From NCBI GenBank assembly GCA_000597885.1, contig CP004371.1:6460501-6524500 (forward strand): a stretch of 64,000 nt of DNA, read 5' to 3'. Below, in pieces: positions 9,506 through 18,107 of this stretch (within the stretch, counting starts at the first letter, position 1; each line of letters opens with the position of its first letter). The translations under genes and the position numbers were made by a program. The stretch comes from Flammeovirgaceae bacterium 311 (GTDB taxonomy: Bacteria; Bacteroidota; Bacteroidia; Cytophagales; Cyclobacteriaceae). The notes below the pieces were generated by a model. It saw only the letters and a list, made by a program, of their open reading frames with translations, did no database searches and was not told the origin of the DNA.

Positions 9506-9951
9506 TTAATGATTTTTGAAGCAGCAAAGCTACGCTATTTTTCGAGCTTTACGGCATGTTACTAATAATTCTCAAATTGAGGCAATTAGCGATAACGGGA
9601 ACGAGCGGTCGCTTTTCTGTGGGGGGTACTGAGAAAAACGAAGCACATGCTGCGGCCTATGGCCCTGTACAACATGTACTTATGAAATCTAATTCAGCAG
9701 ATCGCGCTGCCTGGCAGCTAATTTTGCTGCCTTTCAGAGTGTATAACCTAAATGCAATATGCTTAAGTTCCACTACAATAAAAACTTCACAGAAATCTTA
9801 TATGTTTAGAGGAAATTTAAAATAATTAAACAAAAAGAGTAGTGCTACGTACTTTGCAAAGTGGACACAGGAGATGATGGTGCTACAGCCTGGCAACTTA
9901 ATTTCGTTTTCGTTCCCGCTTTAAAATAATTACAGCTAAATCTACAAAAAC
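9506..9951. other. Intergenic region between helicase and DUF6435 gene
   Basis: 446 bases between two divergent genes. The only open frame (9556-9825) has no recognisable family or start context and is judged spurious. A long untranslated leader for the helicase on the minus strand is possible, but I see no defined structure. Confidence 0.4.
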
Positions 9952-10125
9952 ATGTTCGGACTTTTTAAATCAAAAACAGAAGAGCAAAAGCTCAGGGAGC
10001 GTTATGAAAAACTGATGGGTGAATCATATAAGCTTTCACACTCTAACCGGCAGGCCAGTGATCAAAAAGCAGCTGAAGCAGATGACATCATGAAACAGTT
10101 GGAAGGCCTGAAGCAAAAGCCCTGA
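9952..10125 (+). CDS. Lacal_2735/DUF6435 family small protein
   Basis: A 57-residue protein beginning MFGLFKSK, followed by a charged helical stretch (KLRERYEKLMGESYKLSH, then SNRQASDQKAAEADDI) and ending in basic residues. The N-terminal MFGLFK and the KYEKLM..AYKLSH..NR.ASD..AEA pattern are those of a small Bacteroidota and gammaproteobacterial family of unknown function. It is soluble and probably a two-helix hairpin. ATG 9952 is preceded by an A/T-rich leader with no Shine-Dalgarno, as is normal here. It stands alone between oppositely oriented neighbours. Confidence 0.8.
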   Translation: MFGLFKSKTEEQKLRERYEKLMGESYKLSHSNRQASDQKAAEADDIMKQLEGLKQKP

Positions 10126-10161
10126 AATCCGTTGATGGGATTTCAGCGCCATGCTTCCGAT

Positions 10162-11652
10162 CTATTTTTCATTTAATAACAAGCCCATCTGCAAACCTAT
10201 GATCAGTGGGCGCTCATCAAAATGAGGGCTGATACTTTGGTTATTGTTAAGTTGCAACTGTACAGCCGGACCCATGGTAAAGGCTGTGTGACCAGCCAAG
10301 CGGGCTTTTATCAGATAACCTACACTCACAAAAGTATTGATCTGCTGCTCTGAATTATAGTGTAGCATGGCTTCTGTATCCAGAAAGCTGTTTACAAAGC
10401 GGGTAGGCAGCTGATAGCTTAAACCTGTAGATAAGCCTACATTGTGATAAACTTTTTCGATAGTCTGGCTATGTTCAAAATGTCTGGCAGTATAACTTAA
10501 GGCATTGGAATTGGCAAATTCAGCTATATAGGAATCAGGTCTGGCATTGTGATAGGTATATGACAGGTTCTGCTGCTGGTACCAGTAATAAGCTCCAGAT
10601 TTCCAGTTAAGGCTTTTCATAAGCGGGTACGAAACGCCGGCAGCCAGTTGTCCGCCCAGCCTTGAACTGGAGATGGCAGGTTCAGGTGCCAGAGAGGTAA
10701 TGATAATACCATCAGACTTACTGGGTTCCACATGGCTATAGGAAAGCGTTGGTTGGGCTTTTACCCATAAAGAAACCCTGTTCCTGTTATTTTTATCTTT
10801 AGAAATTACCGGTGGAGTTTCTGCTGTTACTACTGTCTGAACTACTGCTGTTTCTATGCCTGGTGCTTCTATATGAAAGAGAAGGGGATCTGCCTTAGGG
10901 ACTATGGCCGCAACTGTCAATAAATGTTTATTCTTCAGCAGGGGAGAGGTTGCTTCAGGTGCAGCTTCTGTTTCTGAAATGATTGATGCTATTTTTCCGT
11001 TTGGATCTTCATTGTTAATTATCTCTTTTCCGATATCAGTGCTGATGCTGACGTCAGCTGCAGAGGCTGGAGCAGCGGCAGCTGTTGCTGCAATGGCATC
11101 CCTTTCTGGTAATATACCGTTATTGGGTTGGGTGCTTATTTCTTCCTGATGCCGGGCTATAGTTGCTTTGTTGCTTTGTTTTTTATGTGCATTGGTAGTT
11201 TGTGGCACATTGCTGTTATCTGCTATGACTACTGCTTCACCTTTATTTTCAGCAGGCGAAAGCTTGTTTTTAGCTGCTTTTATATGTTCTGATGCTGGTT
11301 TTTCCTCAGCCAGTCCAGCCACTGAACCGGAAGATACCCTGTTCTGGCTATCAGGTGTTTTGGTGGTAGATTTTTCAGCTACCTCATTAAATTCATTGTT
11401 TTCTAGAGTAGTAGTTTTCTCTGCCAGGCCTGGCACAGCAGTGGGATGGAGGTCATCCTGGTTTTGCCACATCCAGAAACCTGCAGGAGCCAGGAGCAGT
11501 GCTATGGCTGCCGCAATAAGCAGCCAGGGCCGGCGGGGTTTCTTCTCCAGCTCTGCTTCTATACGATCCCAGGCATCGAAAGCCGGAGTGCCCTGCATAT
11601 TTTGCAGCCGCTTACCCAGATTTTCCTCCCAGGGATTAGATTGCTTTTTCAT
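10162..11652 (-). CDS. Membrane protein with anti-sigma-like N-terminus and beta-barrel-like C-terminus
   Basis: 496 residues. An approximately 40-residue cytoplasmic N-terminus (PWEENLGKRLQNM, then TPAFDAWDRIEAEL) precedes one membrane segment (about 43-62, LLIAAAIALLLAPAGFWMW). A long low-complexity Thr/Ala/Glu linker (about 65-300) follows, then a C-terminal region (about 300-496) of alternating hydrophobic/aromatic strands resembling an outer-membrane beta-barrel (LSYSHVEPS, GVSYPLMKSL, VGLSTGLSYQL, FTMGPAVQLQL). The start overlaps the ECF sigma gene by 17 bases, so it is translated with it. A sigma gene followed by this layout suggests a membrane-spanning anti-sigma factor (inference). 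No named anti-sigma motif is visible. Confidence 0.65.
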   Translation of the reverse strand: MKKQSNPWEENLGKRLQNMQGTPAFDAWDRIEAELEKKPRRPWLLIAAAIALLLAPAGFWMWQNQDDLHPTAVPGLAEKTTTLENNEFNEVAEKSTTKTPDSQNRVSSGSVAGLAEEKPASEHIKAAKNKLSPAENKGEAVVIADNSNVPQTTNAHKKQSNKATIARHQEEISTQPNNGILPERDAIAATAAAAPASAADVSISTDIGKEIINNEDPNGKIASIISETEAAPEATSPLLKNKHLLTVAAIVPKADPLLFHIEAPGIETAVVQTVVTAETPPVISKDKNNRNRVSLWVKAQPTLSYSHVEPSKSDGIIITSLAPEPAISSSRLGGQLAAGVSYPLMKSLNWKSGAYYWYQQQNLSYTYHNARPDSYIAEFANSNALSYTARHFEHSQTIEKVYHNVGLSTGLSYQLPTRFVNSFLDTEAMLHYNSEQQINTFVSVGYLIKARLAGHTAFTMGPAVQLQLNNNQSISPHFDERPLIIGLQMGLLLNEK

Positions 11653-12187
11653 ACTTAGTTACTCCCATTTCTAATAATCTTTTCTGAAGTAGTTGTTTTG
11701 CAGCATGGAGCTGCGATTTTGAGGTACCCACTGTAATGCCCAGCATTTCGGCTATTTCCGGATGGGTATGCCCGTCTACCACGTAGAGGTTAAAAACCAG
11801 TCTGTAGCCTTCGGGCAGCAATTGAATCAGTTCTGTCAGTACCTCATCATTTAGGTTGTCAATAATCTTATTATAGGTATCGTCTACTACCTGTACATCC
11901 TGCACATTTACATGTGCCATCATTTTGGCAGAGGCTTTATAATGGTTAATAGCATGGTTGATCATGATGCGGCACATCCATCCTTCCAGTGCTTCCGGTG
12001 TTTTAAGGGTGCTGATGTGCTTGAAGATTTTTACAAAACCTTCGTGGAAAATATCTTCGGCATCTGCTGAGGAACGGGCATAGCGTAAACACACCCCCAT
12101 AAGTTTATGGCGGAACCTCTCATAAAAAGTACGTTGTGCTCTTCTGTCGCCTTTTTTGCAGCCTTCCAGAAGCTCCTGTATACTCAT
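11636..12187 (-). CDS. ECF-family RNA polymerase sigma factor
   Basis: 183 residues. The sigma-2 region is at about 20-90 (FYERFRHKLMGVCLRY, DAEDIFHEGFVKIFKHI), and sigma-4 with its helix-turn-helix at about 120-175 (LPEGYRLVFNLYVVDGHTHPEIAEMLGI, TSKSQLHAAKQLL). It directs RNA polymerase to a small regulon, usually in response to an envelope signal passed through an anti-sigma factor. The downstream overlapping membrane protein is the likely partner. A lipoprotein gene lies 32 bases further downstream of the unit's start on the other side (12220-13218), transcribed in the same direction and upstream of sigma. Confidence 0.93.
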   Translation of the reverse strand: MSIQELLEGCKKGDRRAQRTFYERFRHKLMGVCLRYARSSADAEDIFHEGFVKIFKHISTLKTPEALEGWMCRIMINHAINHYKASAKMMAHVNVQDVQVVDDTYNKIIDNLNDEVLTELIQLLPEGYRLVFNLYVVDGHTHPEIAEMLGITVGTSKSQLHAAKQLLQKRLLEMGVTKYEKAI

Positions 12188-12219
12188 ATTATGGTAAGTA
12201 GTGTTTACCCTGCTTCTGC

Positions 12220-13218
12220 TTACTGCAAATTTATGGAAACGCTGCTCTCAGAGCATTCTCCCGTTGTATTGCATATTTCATAACTCAATGAATCGGTTCC
12301 AACAAAACCTTTTTTTGTCCGATAATAAATAATATTGTTTTCGATATAAGTACTGCCTGTTTGTGCCGGCGCTGAAATGCGCAGCTCCATGGAAGCAGTG
12401 CCACAGATTTCATCATTTTCCAGCACAGGCAGTGCTACGTATTCAGCTTCTCCACTGTCTTCGGTATAGGCGGCAAGGTTGTACTGATCTTCTCTTGCCT
12501 CAGGTATGCATGCTCCACCGGATGGGCTAATTTCTAGGAATACATATCCCAGAGTGCAGCGTGTTCCATTGCCAGTTGTGGTTTGACAGATCTGATAAAT
12601 AAAGGAATCGGAGCCGGTAAAACCAGCCGTAGGGGTAAAGTTGAAAATGTTATTGATCAGGCTTAATGTTCCCCTGCCTGGCAGTGCAGATACAGAAGTG
12701 AGTACAGCTGCATTTGAACAGATCTTGTCGTTGCTTAGTAGATCCAGCTGGTTAGTTTGAGAGTCTGTTTTAATGAAGATACTATCGCCTATGGCGCCGG
12801 CCTCACAGGGAAAAGCTTCAGTATCATCAGAAATATTTATCTTAACAACATAGTTTGCCAGCGTCTGATTATCCTGTACAATATTAAACCCCAGATAATC
12901 TGTATTTTGAGAATAAGATTTTATGGATTGGTAAATCAGGAAACCCCGTGGATCCATTAACAGATTTCCATACTCAGGCTGCATATTTATCTGAAATGTA
13001 GAGCGACCACCGCTACTGTTACTGGGGGTTGCTGCAACTATCCACTCCTGTATGTTAATAACAGCTGTACCTCCGGGATAGGTATACACTTCAAAACTAC
13101 CACTCCCCGCCCTGCCATCAAGGTTGGCAGGGGCAACATCCTCTCCCAATCGATCACAGCCGGCACTCAATACCAGCAGAACAGCCAGGTAAAGGAAAAG
13201 AGAGGATATGCATTTCAT
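12220..13218 (-). CDS. Lipoprotein with tandem cadherin/Ig-like domains
   Basis: About 332 residues. ATG 13218 gives a signal peptide MKCISSLFLYL... ending in the lipobox SAGC; the frame also opens at a TTG four codons earlier. The body contains repeats of the type 'VLENDEICG...YRTKKGFVGTDSLSYEIC' and 'LSNDKICS...FTPTAGFTGSDSFIYQIC', the tandem cadherin-like (Big_9/VCBS-like) fold in which NDxxC and GxxGxDSFxYxIC recur. Each repeat has paired Cys residues, probably disulfides. It is surface-anchored, with an unknown partner. It lies 32 bases upstream of the ECF sigma gene and could be cotranscribed with it. Confidence 0.75.
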   Translation of the reverse strand: MKCISSLFLYLAVLLVLSAGCDRLGEDVAPANLDGRAGSGSFEVYTYPGGTAVINIQEWIVAATPSNSSGGRSTFQINMQPEYGNLLMDPRGFLIYQSIKSYSQNTDYLGFNIVQDNQTLANYVVKINISDDTEAFPCEAGAIGDSIFIKTDSQTNQLDLLSNDKICSNAAVLTSVSALPGRGTLSLINNIFNFTPTAGFTGSDSFIYQICQTTTGNGTRCTLGYVFLEISPSGGACIPEAREDQYNLAAYTEDSGEAEYVALPVLENDEICGTASMELRISAPAQTGSTYIENNIIYYRTKKGFVGTDSLSYEICNTTGECSESSVSINLQ

Positions 13219-13560
13219 CTGGAAATTCAAGGTTATACCTGTATGACAGTAATTAGTATGGAAGGGTTGGTCCTTGTTTTGAAGAATTTTATATACTGCA
13301 TCTACCCCGACAGCAAAAGTGATTAACCGAGTTGTAATGAAGCTGTAGAATTCCTGACATCAAAGCAGCCTTAATTTTGGATCCCTTATAAAGATAAGTA
13401 ATCAGCAGAAATATACTATTAATTTATCATCATGCAATTACTTCCATTAACTGTCTTATACTGCACAAGGCTTTCAGTACAACATACCGGATCAGGCAAT
13501 TTAAACAGATATGTAATGCCGCAGTAATAGTTTTTAATCTAGCTTAAGGGAAAAGCTTTA
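13219..13560. other. Intergenic region upstream of the cadherin-like lipoprotein
   Basis: 342 AT-rich bases between two minus-strand genes. No open frame, terminator hairpin or repeat is convincing. It probably holds the promoter of the lipoprotein-sigma unit. Confidence 0.4.
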
Positions 13561-14958
13561 TCAGGATTTATTGAGCTGAATTTTGTACGACATTCTGAAA
13601 TCAGGTATCCGGATGCCGCTGTATCCCAGATCTTCCAGATCTTCCTTGAATTTTATCATTACAGATTCTTCGCCATGCACCAGATATATTTCATGAAGCT
13701 GCTCCTTATCCTGGCAGTGTAAAAACTTCACCAGGTCGGAAAAATCAGCATGGGCACTGTATTCGTTCATCAGGACCACACCTGCCTTCACTTCCTGTTC
13801 TTTATCGAAGATCTTTACGGTTTTTTCGCCATTCAGCAGGCGACCTCCAAGGGTAGAGGGCTCACAATACCCGGTAACCAGTATGGTGTTTCTTGGATCA
13901 GAAATATTTTTCCTTAGGTGGTGCCGAATACGGCCTGCTTCCATCATACCAGAGGAGGATATGATCACACAGGGTGCATCCAGGGCATTCAGTATTTTTG
14001 AATCTTCCTGATCAGTGATAAAATGCAGGCGTTTAAATCCAAAAGGATCCGGATCAGTCTTGATAAACTCAAGCATTTCGTCGTTGAAATATTCTGAATA
14101 GCTACGGGTAATATCAGTAGCATATACAGACAGGGGGCTGTCTACAAAAACGTTTACTCCTTCTGGTAAACGGCCATCTTCTGCCAAAACGTTCAGCGAA
14201 TAAATTAGCTCCTGGGTACGGCCAATGCTAAAGGCGGGTATCAGCAATTTACCTCCTTTTTCCACGCAGGTTTCCTGAACGATCTCTAGAAGCCGCTCTT
14301 CTGTTTTTTCCAGCGGTGCATGAAATTTGCTGCCATAGGTGGATTCACATATGATCACGTCTGCCTGCGGAAATTCCTGCGGAGCCCGCAGAATCCGGTT
14401 TTCAAAACGGCCTACATCTCCGGTAAAACATAAGCTGATCGTTTCCTTTTCTTCCTCTATTTTTAGATTTACCACTGCGCTTCCAAGCATATGACCTGCA
14501 TCAGTAAATAGGAGTTCTATCTGTTCATCTATCTGAAAAGGCTTGTTGTAGGGAATGCTTACAAATCGTTCCAGACTGGTCTCTGCATCCTTTTTTGTGT
14601 AGAGTGCATCATCCTGGCTGCCATCACTTTTTCTGGCATTAGACTGTTGAATGTTGGCACCATCCAGCAGCAGTAGCTGGCAGAGTTCATGGGTAGGGGG
14701 TGTACAGTATATTTTACCGCGGTACCCCATCTTCACCAGGCGGGGTATAAGACCGGTATGATCTGTATGGGCATGGGATAATATAAGATAATCCACACCT
14801 TCCGGGTCGAAGCCAAAATCGCGGTTAAGGTCATGAACATGGTCTCCTCCTCCCTGAAACATGCCACAATCAAGCAAAATACGTTTACCATTCTCAAGGG
14901 TAACAAGATGTTTACTGCCTGTTACTGATTTTGCGGCTCCATAAAAAGAGATTTCCAT
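13561..14958 (-). CDS. Beta-CASP metallo-beta-lactamase-fold nuclease
   Basis: 465 residues, the usual length for the bacterial CPSF73/YSH1-like family of RNA-processing nucleases. The zinc motif SHAHTDHTG has His62, His64, Asp66 and His67. The domain goes on with DAGHMLGSA and CFTGDVGRF, a beta-CASP insertion with SPLSVYATDI and SSGMMEAGR, and a C-terminal RMMBL region with EYSAHADFSDL. These enzymes cut RNA as endo- or 5'-exonucleases; the substrate here is unknown. All zinc ligands and beta-CASP motifs are present, so it should be active. It stands alone, divergent from the secreted protein at 15343. Confidence 0.93.
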   Translation of the reverse strand: MEISFYGAAKSVTGSKHLVTLENGKRILLDCGMFQGGGDHVHDLNRDFGFDPEGVDYLILSHAHTDHTGLIPRLVKMGYRGKIYCTPPTHELCQLLLLDGANIQQSNARKSDGSQDDALYTKKDAETSLERFVSIPYNKPFQIDEQIELLFTDAGHMLGSAVVNLKIEEEKETISLCFTGDVGRFENRILRAPQEFPQADVIICESTYGSKFHAPLEKTEERLLEIVQETCVEKGGKLLIPAFSIGRTQELIYSLNVLAEDGRLPEGVNVFVDSPLSVYATDITRSYSEYFNDEMLEFIKTDPDPFGFKRLHFITDQEDSKILNALDAPCVIISSSGMMEAGRIRHHLRKNISDPRNTILVTGYCEPSTLGGRLLNGEKTVKIFDKEQEVKAGVVLMNEYSAHADFSDLVKFLHCQDKEQLHEIYLVHGEESVMIKFKEDLEDLGYSGIRIPDFRMSYKIQLNKS

Positions 14959-15342
14959 ATGTTATGCTAAAGATTAAAAAATGTAAGGGCAGGCCTGACT
15001 GCTCCAGGCTAAAAGGTGAGTGCCCGTGTTTACAGCAAAACGGAGCATTCAAAAGTTTGTTCCATTCAATTTATCTGGAAGCAGCAGGACGGATAAGGAG
15101 CACTTCCGGCAAGAGGAATAATTTTTTAGCAGGTAGAGATGGCTTCAACACCAGTATACTGTAGGATAAGCTGCTAAGCATTTGTTATATATTTTGTAAC
15201 TTAACAGTATAGTCAAGCGCAGCTGTTAAGGGATATTCAGGAAGATAAGTGTCAGTTTATGAGATTATTAAGTGAAATGCTGTGTTGTCTTTTTTATTGA
15301 GCTTTAATGTTTTTGGTTCTTTTCAGTTTAATCTTTAAGCCC
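14959..15342. other. Divergent intergenic region
   Basis: 384 bases between the divergent nuclease and secreted-protein genes. A 67-codon frame (14964-15164) with four Cys near its start was considered and not accepted. The stretch AT-rich near 15280-15340 contains TGTTTTTG, a one-mismatch -7-like box upstream of the ATG at 15343. Confidence 0.4.
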
Positions 15343-16038
15343 ATGAAAACCTGTTTACTGTTGTGCTGTGCCTTAACTTTTTTAAGTACCGGTGTATTTG
15401 CACAGCAAAAAAACCGGGTTAAAGTAAAAGCCGGAGAAGGTGCAACAACATCAGCTGATATGTACCGATATCCTGCTTTCCAGCAGGGCAGGGTATTTTT
15501 TAAAAATGGTAATACCGGCAGCAGCCGCATGAATTTCAGCTTATTAGCGGGAGAGATGCATTTTATCAATCCAAGGCAGGATACCTTAGCCCTTACCGGG
15601 CTGGAGCATGTAAATTATATTGCTATTGCGGCAGATACTTTTTATTACGACGCTCTCAATGAGGAATTTTTAGAACAGGTGGCCAGCTATGATCATGCAC
15701 AGCTGATGGTGAGCAAAAAGTATAAATACTCCTCTACCCTTAAAAGTGCTGCTTACGGACAATATTCATCAACGCAGTCATCGTCATCTCTGAATAACAT
15801 ACAGGCAGATGGCAGAACGGTTAATCTTTCTCACGATCAGTATGCCTTGTATATTAAGTCGGTTAAGTATTTTATGAAAGCCAATGGAGGAGATCTGGTG
15901 CCTGTAACCAAAGGAAATTTTCTGAAGGTATTTTCAAACCACAAAAATTCAGTTCAGGACTTCATCAAAAGCAATAAAACTGATTTCAGCAAAGAGGCAG
16001 ATATCAGAGCGCTCTTAAAATTCAGTAGTACACTGTAA
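15343..16038 (+). CDS. Secreted hypothetical protein
   Basis: 231 residues with a clean signal peptide ending TGVFAQ. The frame opens 12 codons earlier, but ATG 15343 puts the signal at the N-terminus. The mature part has GRVFFKNG, LSLLAGEMHFINPRQDTLAL-type strands and a KYKYSS segment in the middle. The C-terminus KGNFLKVFSNHKNSVQDFIKSNK resembles the last helix of secreted Bacteroidota proteins that carry 'LLxGKWxFLN'-type repeats. I do not recognise a named domain. Single gene. Confidence 0.7.
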   Translation: MKTCLLLCCALTFLSTGVFAQQKNRVKVKAGEGATTSADMYRYPAFQQGRVFFKNGNTGSSRMNFSLLAGEMHFINPRQDTLALTGLEHVNYIAIAADTFYYDALNEEFLEQVASYDHAQLMVSKKYKYSSTLKSAAYGQYSSTQSSSSLNNIQADGRTVNLSHDQYALYIKSVKYFMKANGGDLVPVTKGNFLKVFSNHKNSVQDFIKSNKTDFSKEADIRALLKFSSTL

Positions 16039-16147
16039 GCAGGCCTGGCAATTTTTAATGCCGTTTTCTACCATTCCAGATTGTTCAGCTGCTTCTGCAT
16101 TCAACAGCTTTCTTTATGTAGTTATGTAGTAAGGATAGGAGCGCGCG

Positions 16148-16762
16148 CTACTGTGCTCTTTTATGTTCCAAAAGCCAGTTATAAATTTCAGGATTGTTAT
16201 AGGTTTCAGTCCAGGAGTCGTGGAACAGATTCGGGTAGATGGTAACTTTTACATCACCCCCTGCACGCTTTACAGCCTTTGCCATTTCCAGTGTTTGCTC
16301 AACAGGCACAATGTTGTCTTTGGCGCCATGGAATGCCCAGATGGGTAAATTGGTTAACTTTTTCGCTTGCAAAGGTTCTCCGCCCCCACAAATTGGTATA
16401 ATGGCTGCGAATTGTTCCGGATGGGCCGCTGCCCAGTGCCAGGTGCCATATCCCCCCATGCTCAGGCCTGTCAGGTACACCCGCTCCCTGTCGTAGCGAA
16501 CTTTAGTTAACACCTCTTTTAGCCACGCCCTTAGGCCGGGAACAGTCCAGTACGAGAGCTGCGGACATTGCGGATAGGCCACTACAAATGGAAAATCCCT
16601 TCTGCCTTGCAGGTACTTGGGCAGGCCCTGTATTTTCACTTTTGCTAAATCACTACCCCGCTCTCCGGCTCCATGTAAAAATAAGATCAGTGGCCAATTT
16701 TTGCTTGTATCCTGCTGGTAAGTATCAGGATAGAAAATTTCGTATGGATAGATCGCTTCCAT
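16148..16762 (-). CDS. Alpha/beta-hydrolase, prolyl-oligopeptidase/PHB-depolymerase-like esterase
   Basis: 204 residues. The serine-hydrolase triad is readable: nucleophile Ser101 in GLSMGG, Asp149 in HGAKDNIVP and His181 in NLFHDSW. The oxyanion region is LFLHGAGERG (28-37). The protein matches the single-domain dienelactone-hydrolase/phospholipase-like esterases found beside polysaccharide genes. There is no signal peptide, so it is probably cytoplasmic. The substrate is not predictable. It stands alone on the minus strand. Confidence 0.88.
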   Translation of the reverse strand: MEAIYPYEIFYPDTYQQDTSKNWPLILFLHGAGERGSDLAKVKIQGLPKYLQGRRDFPFVVAYPQCPQLSYWTVPGLRAWLKEVLTKVRYDRERVYLTGLSMGGYGTWHWAAAHPEQFAAIIPICGGGEPLQAKKLTNLPIWAFHGAKDNIVPVEQTLEMAKAVKRAGGDVKVTIYPNLFHDSWTETYNNPEIYNWLLEHKRAQ

Positions 16763-16934
16763 AGGCAGTTTCTTCTGTTTGCAGCTAATGTATTATTCTT
16801 ATTACCCTTCAACAGAATACATTGTTTTTGAAACTTACAAGTCAGACAGCATGGCTTTTAGGTATATCATCTAATAAAAACCTCGCTTTATTGGGTGAGC
16901 GGAAATTAATAGATATACAAAAAATTTTATAGTA

Positions 16935-17558
16935 TCATGCCTTTCCGTTGTTGTTATAAAGGGAAGCTGGAGCATTCATGCTTCTAAGGGAATAAACTGA
17001 TTTATACCTCTCTGGATCAGCAAAGAAAGCATCCATTTCTACGCGCAATTCGGAATCCATCATGGGCAGGAGGGGTTGAGCCACCTGGTGCAGCCTGGGC
17101 AGCGACTTCAGGATCAGCTCATCCCAGTGTTTGTAGTAACGTTCAAAATCGTCGGGTCTGATTACCTTGCGGCAGTTAGGATTGCCGCAAAATACTTCCA
17201 TTTCGTACTGCAGGTTAAAAATGCCGTATTCATCTGTGATTTGCTCGCCTGGCTGAATATCGCGAATAGCAAACTCAAAGCCATAGCCGGTGCTGATGGT
17301 GTTGCGCTGGCAGCAATGGTTTACATATTTGGCAATGTCCCAGCTAACAATGCGGTAACCACGCTCATCTATGTAAGAGTATTTTTCAATGGCCTGCTGC
17401 ATCACCAAAGGGTGATTTTTATAATCCTGGGGAGATATTTCTATTTCCAGGCTGTCTTTTATATAGGTGATAGTACCTTCTGGGATGAACTTTTTGGCAA
17501 AAACACCATAGCCAATTTCATCATTGATATAGCGAAGTTCAATATCGGGATGTATCAT
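16935..17558 (-). CDS. SET-domain protein (putative lysine methyltransferase)
   Basis: 207 residues. The SET core is readable: GYGVFAKKFIPEGTI (16-30), the knot motif YVNHCCQRN with Asn80-His81-Cys82, GYGFEFAIRDI (91-101), and PGEQITDEYG (103-112) with the catalytic-site Tyr111. A short post-SET-like segment follows, FCGNPNCR with Cys124 and Cys129. SET proteins transfer methyl from SAM to protein lysines; in bacteria the substrate is generally unknown. Two post-SET cysteines rather than three are seen, so a complete zinc site would need Cys82/83. No signal peptide. Single gene. Confidence 0.88.
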   Translation of the reverse strand: MIHPDIELRYINDEIGYGVFAKKFIPEGTITYIKDSLEIEISPQDYKNHPLVMQQAIEKYSYIDERGYRIVSWDIAKYVNHCCQRNTISTGYGFEFAIRDIQPGEQITDEYGIFNLQYEMEVFCGNPNCRKVIRPDDFERYYKHWDELILKSLPRLHQVAQPLLPMMDSELRVEMDAFFADPERYKSVYSLRSMNAPASLYNNNGKA

Positions 17559-17674
17559 AAAGACTAGTAACTACTGCAGCGGGTTAAGTTTGCAGCGACA
17601 TACTATTTATGGAGTTTTTACATGAAAAACAAAGGGATGCCTTTAGTTATCAGAAATATTTAATAAGCTTGAGG

Positions 17675-18085
17675 TTAAGAGTTTATGATGGCTGTCGCCT
17701 CAATTTCTACCAGTAAGCGGGGGTCTATCAGGGCTGCTACTGCTACCATGCTGCAGGCTGGCCTTATTACGCCAAAAACCTCGCCGTGGGCCCTGCCAAT
17801 AGCTTCCCAGTGGTTTATGTCAGTTACATAGATTCTGGTGCGAACCACATGACCAATGTCTGCTCCCAGATGCTGAAGTGCTTCAGCATTGATTTGCAAA
17901 ATCTGGCGGGTTTGTGCATAGGGATCACCTTCGCCAACTACCTGTCCGTTTTTGATGGCGGTGGTACCAGAAACTTCGATAGTATTACCACTTCTGACAG
18001 CACGGCTGTAACCCACCAGTGGCTCCCATGGTGAGCCGCTGGAGAATTTTTGGGTCATGGATAAATGGTTGTTAAGCTGCGGCAT
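17675..18085 (-). CDS. RidA (YjgF/YER057c/UK114) family protein
   Basis: 136 residues, typical for the trimeric RidA fold. Visible are GYSRAVRSGNTIEVSGTTA (25-43), the helix QTRQILQINAEALQHLGA, the TRIYVTDI strand and the C-terminal RPACSMVAV-x-LIDPRLLVEIEATA. Arg in DPRLLVEIE is at the position of the substrate-binding Arg of imine deaminases. The protein may deaminate reactive enamine/imine intermediates. ATG 18083-18085 and an internal Met10 (18056-18058) are both possible starts. Confidence 0.92.
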   Translation of the reverse strand: MPQLNNHLSMTQKFSSGSPWEPLVGYSRAVRSGNTIEVSGTTAIKNGQVVGEGDPYAQTRQILQINAEALQHLGADIGHVVRTRIYVTDINHWEAIGRAHGEVFGVIRPACSMVAVAALIDPRLLVEIEATAIINS

Positions 18086-18107
18086 GTTGGTTAGTGATCA
18101 TTATTAT

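Noticed and set aside
9556-9825. An 89-codon frame between the helicase and DUF6435 genes
   Set aside because: No recognisable motif, no signal peptide, poor start context and AT-driven composition. Judged chance.
10122-10144. CTGAAATCC...GGATTTCAG hairpin as a terminator of the DUF6435 gene
   Set aside because: The 9-bp stem is real and overlaps the stop codon, but no T run follows, so it is left out of the terminator list.
14964-15164. A 67-codon frame with CxxxxxC and CPC near its start, which could be a zinc-ribbon peptide
   Set aside because: It has no family resemblance beyond the Cys spacing, its second half is low in helical or strand character, and it lies in a promoter region. Not enough to call a gene.
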